Assembly: GCA_024636595.1 (NCBI GenBank)
Contig: JAGXGT010000179.1
Coordinates: 1 to 8,979, forward strand
DNA: 8,979 bases
From: Sphingomonadales bacterium
Lineage (GTDB): Bacteria; Pseudomonadota; Alphaproteobacteria; Sphingomonadales; Sphingomonadaceae
Direction of reading: 5' to 3'
The notes beneath the pieces were generated by a model. It searched no databases. It saw only the letters and a list, made by a program, of their open reading frames with translations, and was not told where the DNA came from. The first letter of the stretch is position 1. Every line of letters starts with the position of its first letter. Positions 6,694-8,979 of this stretch are shown here, in pieces. The translations under genes and the position numbers were made by a program.

Positions 6694-6738
6694 ATGATGC
6701 TTGCAGGACAAGGCGCGTGGCCAGAGGCAATCCAATGA
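6694..6738 (+). CDS. Possible 14-residue upstream ORF overlapping the next start
   Basis: ATG ATG at 6694-6699 opens a 14-codon frame (MMLAGQGAWPEAIQ). Its TGA (6736-6738) overlaps the ATG of the phosphatidyltransferase in ATGA. That overlap is the classic geometry for translational coupling, so it may be a leader peptide. The ribosome-binding site is poor and there is no homology, so chance remains likely. Confidence 0.22.
   Translation: MMLAGQGAWPEAIQ
6723..6727 (+). promoter_or_regulatory. Ribosome-binding site deciding the phosphatidyltransferase start
   Basis: AGAGG lies seven bases before the ATG at 6735. It supports that start over the in-frame GTG at 6717, which would add six residues and has only a cramped AAGG three bases before it. 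Confidence 0.55.
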
Positions 6739-7433
6739 AAAGCAAATCCACCGACAAACGAAGCAACGCTCCGATCGAGCGTATCCAGGACAATATGATC
6801 GCCCGGCTGGAACGGCGCGCGCTCAACCGGCTTTGCGCCGGCATGCCAGCGTGGGCCACTCCGGACATGCTGACACTGGTGGGCATGATCGGCGCTTTGT
6901 TCGTTTTCGGCGGATATGTTGCCAGCAATCTTCATTGGGGCTGGTTGTTGTTGTCGATAGCCGGATATGTCGTTCACTGGTTTGGCGATTCGCTGGATGG
7001 CAGCCTGGCGCGGTTCCGGAAGATCGAACGGCCGCGTTACGGCTATTTTCTTGATCACAGCTGCGACGGCTTTGCCACGGTGCTGGTCGTGGTCGGCATC
7101 GGTATCAGTCCCTATGTCCAGATGGAGGTCGCGCTGATTGCGCTGGTCGGTTATCTGCTGATGTCCATTCATGCCTTTCTGTCGGTCCGCGTGCTGGGCG
7201 AGTTGCGGCTTTCCTATTTGAATGCGGGCCCTACCGAATTGCGACTGGTCCTGATTGGCCTCACGCTTGCCATGCTGGTCGCGGGCCGCGAGAATCCGAT
7301 ATTCTTCCAGCTCAACGGCTTCGACATGTTTGTCGGCAGCGTGGGGATTTTACTGATCACACTTTTTGTGGTGCAAACAGCAAAGACCGCCAAGCGCCTG
7401 GCAAAAGAGGACCCCCCGAAACGCAATAATTGA
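6735..7433 (+). CDS. CDP-alcohol phosphatidyltransferase family protein
   Basis: An integral membrane enzyme that transfers a phosphatidyl (or other CDP-linked phospho-) group from a CDP-activated donor to an alcohol acceptor in phospholipid synthesis. The diagnostic metal-binding motif is complete: D85-x2-D88-G89-x2-A92-R93-x9-G103-x3-D107-x3-D111 (HWFGDSLDGSLAR followed by YGYFLDHSCD). The 232-residue protein has a basic polar N-terminus, about six membrane helices (from residue 43 onward), and a charged C-terminal tail. GPTELRL at 165-171, in the position after the fourth helix, recalls the aminoalcohol-phosphotransferase branch more than the PgsA or PssA branch, so a head group other than glycerol phosphate or serine is possible. 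It stands alone, with its own promoter and no lipid-synthesis neighbours, so the acceptor cannot be named. Its stop is 58 bases from the end of the convergent htpX. Confidence 0.93.
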   Translation: MKSKSTDKRSNAPIERIQDNMIARLERRALNRLCAGMPAWATPDMLTLVGMIGALFVFGGYVASNLHWGWLLLSIAGYVVHWFGDSLDGSLARFRKIERPRYGYFLDHSCDGFATVLVVVGIGISPYVQMEVALIALVGYLLMSIHAFLSVRVLGELRLSYLNAGPTELRLVLIGLTLAMLVAGRENPIFFQLNGFDMFVGSVGILLITLFVVQTAKTAKRLAKEDPPKRNN

Positions 7434-7491
7434 ATGCCAATGGAAGACGTAATGGCTCAGCAAGCAAAGCCGAGGGACCGTTGCGGCGAGT
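7434..7491. other. Convergent spacer between phosphatidyltransferase and htpX
   Basis: A 58-base gap between convergent stops. It contains no clear hairpin with a T run on either strand, so I cannot point to a bidirectional terminator. A reading frame starting directly after the phosphatidyltransferase stop continues only as antisense of htpX. Confidence 0.4.
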
Positions 7492-8391
7492 CTATCGCGT
7501 CGGATCAAGCGCGCTCGGTTTGCGCAGGCGGCGCATGTCGCCGACTTCATCGGGCCGTGTCGACCAGCCATCGGAGCCGCCTCCCTGTGCCATTGCCTGC
7601 AAGGCGGCGATCCGGTCTTCGGTGGCCGGATGGGTGGAGAACATCTGCCGGACGCCGCCTGGTACGATATAGAGCTGGGATGCGGCTGGATTGCGCTGGG
7701 CGACGGGGTTGGGTGTGCGGGCGGCGACGCCGGAGATCTTGTCGAGCGCTGCGGCCAGTGACAGGGGCTTGCCGCTGATTCGGGCAGCGGCGGCGTCGGC
7801 ACCGAATTCGCGGGTGCGGCTGATCGCCATTTGCACGATCTTCGCGGCAAAGGGCGCGATCAGCACTGCCATCAGGCCGGCGATCCCGGCACTGCGGTCG
7901 CGGAAGAACAGGCCAAAATTGGCGAGCATCGAGACCGCGCCGGCTATGGTCGCGACCATGGTCATGATCAGGGTATCGCGATTTTTGATGTGGCCGAGTT
8001 CGTGCGCCATCACGCCTTCAATTTCGTCATGGCTGAGCATCTTGAGCAAACCAGTGGTCGCGGCGACGGCCGAATGTTCGGGGTCGCGGCCAGTCGCAAA
8101 GGCATTGGGCTGGGCCTGATCGACGATATAGACTTTCGGCATCGGAAGCTGCGCGCGTTGCGCCAAATTCTTGACGATATTGTAGAATTCGGGATGGCTG
8201 GCAGCATCGACCTCGACCGCATTGTGCATTTTCAGCACGATCTTGTCGGCGTTCCAGTAGGTGAACAGGTTCATGCCAGCCGCGACCAGCAAGGCAATGA
8301 TCGCACCGCCGCTGCCGCCCAGCGAATAGCCAAGCACCATGAACAACGCCGTCAGCGCCGCCAATAGCATGGTTGTCTTCATGAAGTTCAT
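7492..8391 (-). CDS. htpX: HtpX membrane zinc metalloprotease (M48 family)
   Basis: An inner-membrane protease that degrades damaged membrane proteins, working beside FtsH in envelope quality control. The 299-residue product matches the family length. It has two N-terminal membrane helices (about 6-22 and 27-45), then the zinc site HELGH (130-134; catalytic Glu131). Two further helices follow (about 142-162 and 168-188), then REFGAD (194-199), where Glu195 is the third zinc ligand. PNAFATGR (95-102) and FSTHPATEDRI (251-261) are typical of the family. The start is the ATG at 8389-8391 (MNFMKTT). An upstream extension to 8550 would overlap the divergent gene and its promoter and has no HtpX character. 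The C-terminal 30 residues are a poorly conserved tail. A heat-shock-like promoter lies just upstream. Confidence 0.96.
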   Translation of the reverse strand: MNFMKTTMLLAALTALFMVLGYSLGGSGGAIIALLVAAGMNLFTYWNADKIVLKMHNAVEVDAASHPEFYNIVKNLAQRAQLPMPKVYIVDQAQPNAFATGRDPEHSAVAATTGLLKMLSHDEIEGVMAHELGHIKNRDTLIMTMVATIAGAVSMLANFGLFFRDRSAGIAGLMAVLIAPFAAKIVQMAISRTREFGADAAAARISGKPLSLAAALDKISGVAARTPNPVAQRNPAASQLYIVPGGVRQMFSTHPATEDRIAALQAMAQGGGSDGWSTRPDEVGDMRRLRKPSALDPTR

Positions 8392-8427
8392 CGTCTCAAC
8401 TCGCTTGAATATGTCTGTTACAGGCTC

Positions 8428-8456
8428 AATATAGGGTCTGAGGCGGGACGATTCAA
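8428..8456 (-). promoter_or_regulatory. htpX promoter, sigma-70-like with heat-shock (RpoH) features
   Basis: On the minus strand TTGAAT (8451-8456) and TATATT (8428-8433) are 17 bases apart, about 37 bases before the htpX ATG. The same DNA can be read as an RpoH site: TTGAA, 15 bases, then CCCTATAT, close to the CTTGAA/CCCCAT type of heat-shock promoter. htpX is a heat-shock gene in several bacteria, so RpoH control is reasonable but unproven. Confidence 0.5.
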
Positions 8457-8476
8457 TTTGGCGGACAGGCAAAAAC

Positions 8477-8659
8477 ATGACCGAAAGCGATAGAAAACCC
8501 GGCGAGCGACCAGCCCATGTGAAGGCACCCGCGCATCTTTCCAAAAGCAAGCCGGTGCCGGAGCCCGATCCGCTAGAAAAGGCAGACGAGATTGCCGAGA
8601 CAAAGGGACCTACTCGTTACGGCGATTGGGAGCATAAAGGCATCGCGGTCGATTTTTGA
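8477..8659 (+). CDS. SDHAF4-like protein, DUF1674 (succinate dehydrogenase assembly)
   Basis: A 60-residue protein whose C-terminus, TRYGDWEHKGIAVDF (46-60), is the hallmark of DUF1674. Eukaryotic members (SDHAF4 / Sdh8) bind the flavinylated SdhA subunit and help assemble succinate dehydrogenase. The first 45 residues are charged and proline-rich and look disordered, which is normal for the family. AGG (8467-8469) lies seven bases before the ATG. It is divergent from htpX, sharing an 85-base control region. No sdh genes are in the window. The role in complex II assembly is carried over from the family; nothing local tests it. Confidence 0.9.
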   Translation: MTESDRKPGERPAHVKAPAHLSKSKPVPEPDPLEKADEIAETKGPTRYGDWEHKGIAVDF

Positions 8660-8780
8660 CTCGCCGCCCGGACGAGCCTGAAGCGCCGGATCGACGACCA
8701 TGCACATTTAAGTCTTTGCGCTCGTGCGCATTTATGGAAAGATCGCGAGCCGGAGCGGATTGCCGGGCAGGAGCGATATT
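8660..8780 (+). other. Intergenic spacer before the TIGR03032-like gene
   Basis: 121 bases between two plus-strand genes. They contain a short hairpin, GCGC-TCGT-GCGC (8718-8729), with no T run, and a good AGGAG ribosome-binding site (8769-8773). I see no convincing promoter pair or terminator, so the downstream gene may be read through from the DUF1674 gene or from an unrecognised promoter. Confidence 0.4.
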
Positions 8781-8979
8781 GTGAGCAAAGACAGGGCGAG
8801 CGCGGAAGGCTTCGAAACCATCGCGCCGGAAAACCGAAATGTTCCCACTGATGCCGGGCCGACCGCCGCAGCAGAAGCCGGCAGGATCGATATCAGCTTT
8901 TCTCCCGGGTTGACGGCTTTTCTGGCCGCCAGCAATATCTCGATCGGCTTTACCTCCTATCAGACCGGGCGGCTCTATC
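8781..8979 (+). CDS. N-terminus of a TIGR03032/DUF4915-like protein, cut by window edge
   Basis: A GTG-initiated frame, open to the last base, giving 66 complete codons. AGGAG at 8769-8773 is seven bases before the GTG, which strongly supports this start. The first 35 or so residues are low-complexity and Ala/Glu-rich. Then comes FSPGLTAFLAASNISIGFT followed by SYQTGRLY, matching my memory of the N-terminus of TIGR03032 proteins (a hydrophobic 'F(T/S)-x-YQ-x-G-(R/K)-L' strand opening a probable beta-propeller). Those proteins have no established function. The assignment rests on this short stretch only; the body of the protein is outside the window. Confidence 0.65.
   Translation, partial: MSKDRASAEGFETIAPENRNVPTDAGPTAAAEAGRIDISFSPGLTAFLAASNISIGFTSYQTGRLY

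Noticed and set aside
7434..7778. Plus-strand frame beginning right after the phosphatidyltransferase stop (TGAATG)
   Set aside because: Apart from its first bases it is antisense to the htpX C-terminus, is arginine-rich and has no homology-like features.
7831..8367. Plus-strand 178-codon frame opposite htpX
   Set aside because: Antisense shadow of a complete HtpX with HELGH and the third zinc ligand in place.
8450..8454. GANTC (GATTC) methylation site inside the htpX -35
   Set aside because: Such five-base sites are expected often by chance, and there is no sign of CcrM-linked control here.
1..8979. Mobile elements, CRISPR arrays, tRNA or rRNA genes
   Set aside because: I looked for transposase motifs, terminal inverted repeats, regularly spaced repeats and cloverleaf or rRNA signatures and saw none.

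Overview
The window looks like chromosomal DNA of an alphaproteobacterium, most likely a sphingomonad. The clues are moderately high GC, a gene block of htpX, an RsmB-type rRNA methyltransferase and rpe, a DUF1674 (SDHAF4-like) gene, a TIGR03032-like gene, and what looks like leaderless expression of a regulator. The genus-level guess rests on remembered synteny and protein style, not on any search. I see no insertion sequence, integrase, CRISPR array, tRNA or rRNA.

Left part (1-1973, minus strand): the 5' two-thirds or more of ribulose-phosphate 3-epimerase (rpe) is cut by the window edge. Upstream of it lies rsmB, a NusB-domain plus SAM-methyltransferase 16S rRNA m5C methyltransferase. The two read in the same direction and are probably co-transcribed.

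Middle part (2190-7433, plus strand): five genes with no obvious common pathway. They are an exported class C beta-lactamase-fold serine hydrolase; a small PadR regulator overlapping by ATGA with a polytopic membrane protein of unknown function; a TerC/YgdQ-type membrane protein; and a CDP-alcohol phosphatidyltransferase. Four of the five products are exported or membrane-bound, so the segment leans toward the cell envelope. Several promoter-like elements suggest separate units: one before the hydrolase, one with a palindrome before padR, and one behind a putative terminator before the phosphatidyltransferase. The leaders of terC and of the phosphatidyltransferase are about 180-250 nt and contain small inverted repeats and tiny ORFs.

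Right part (7492-8979): htpX, a membrane zinc metalloprotease of protein quality control, runs on the minus strand. It diverges from a 60-codon SDHAF4-like (DUF1674) gene involved in succinate dehydrogenase assembly. After a short gap, the GTG-initiated start of a TIGR03032/DUF4915-like gene runs off the right edge.

htpX, rsmB and rpe all read leftward, and from memory these genes lie close together in other alphaproteobacteria. The plus-strand genes between htpX and rsmB therefore look like an insertion into a core neighbourhood. The most interesting local signal is the padR control region. A perfect 14-bp palindrome fills the spacer of an unusually long (19 bp) promoter, the predicted transcript would begin at the start codon, and the regulator is translationally coupled to an uncharacterised multi-pass membrane protein.
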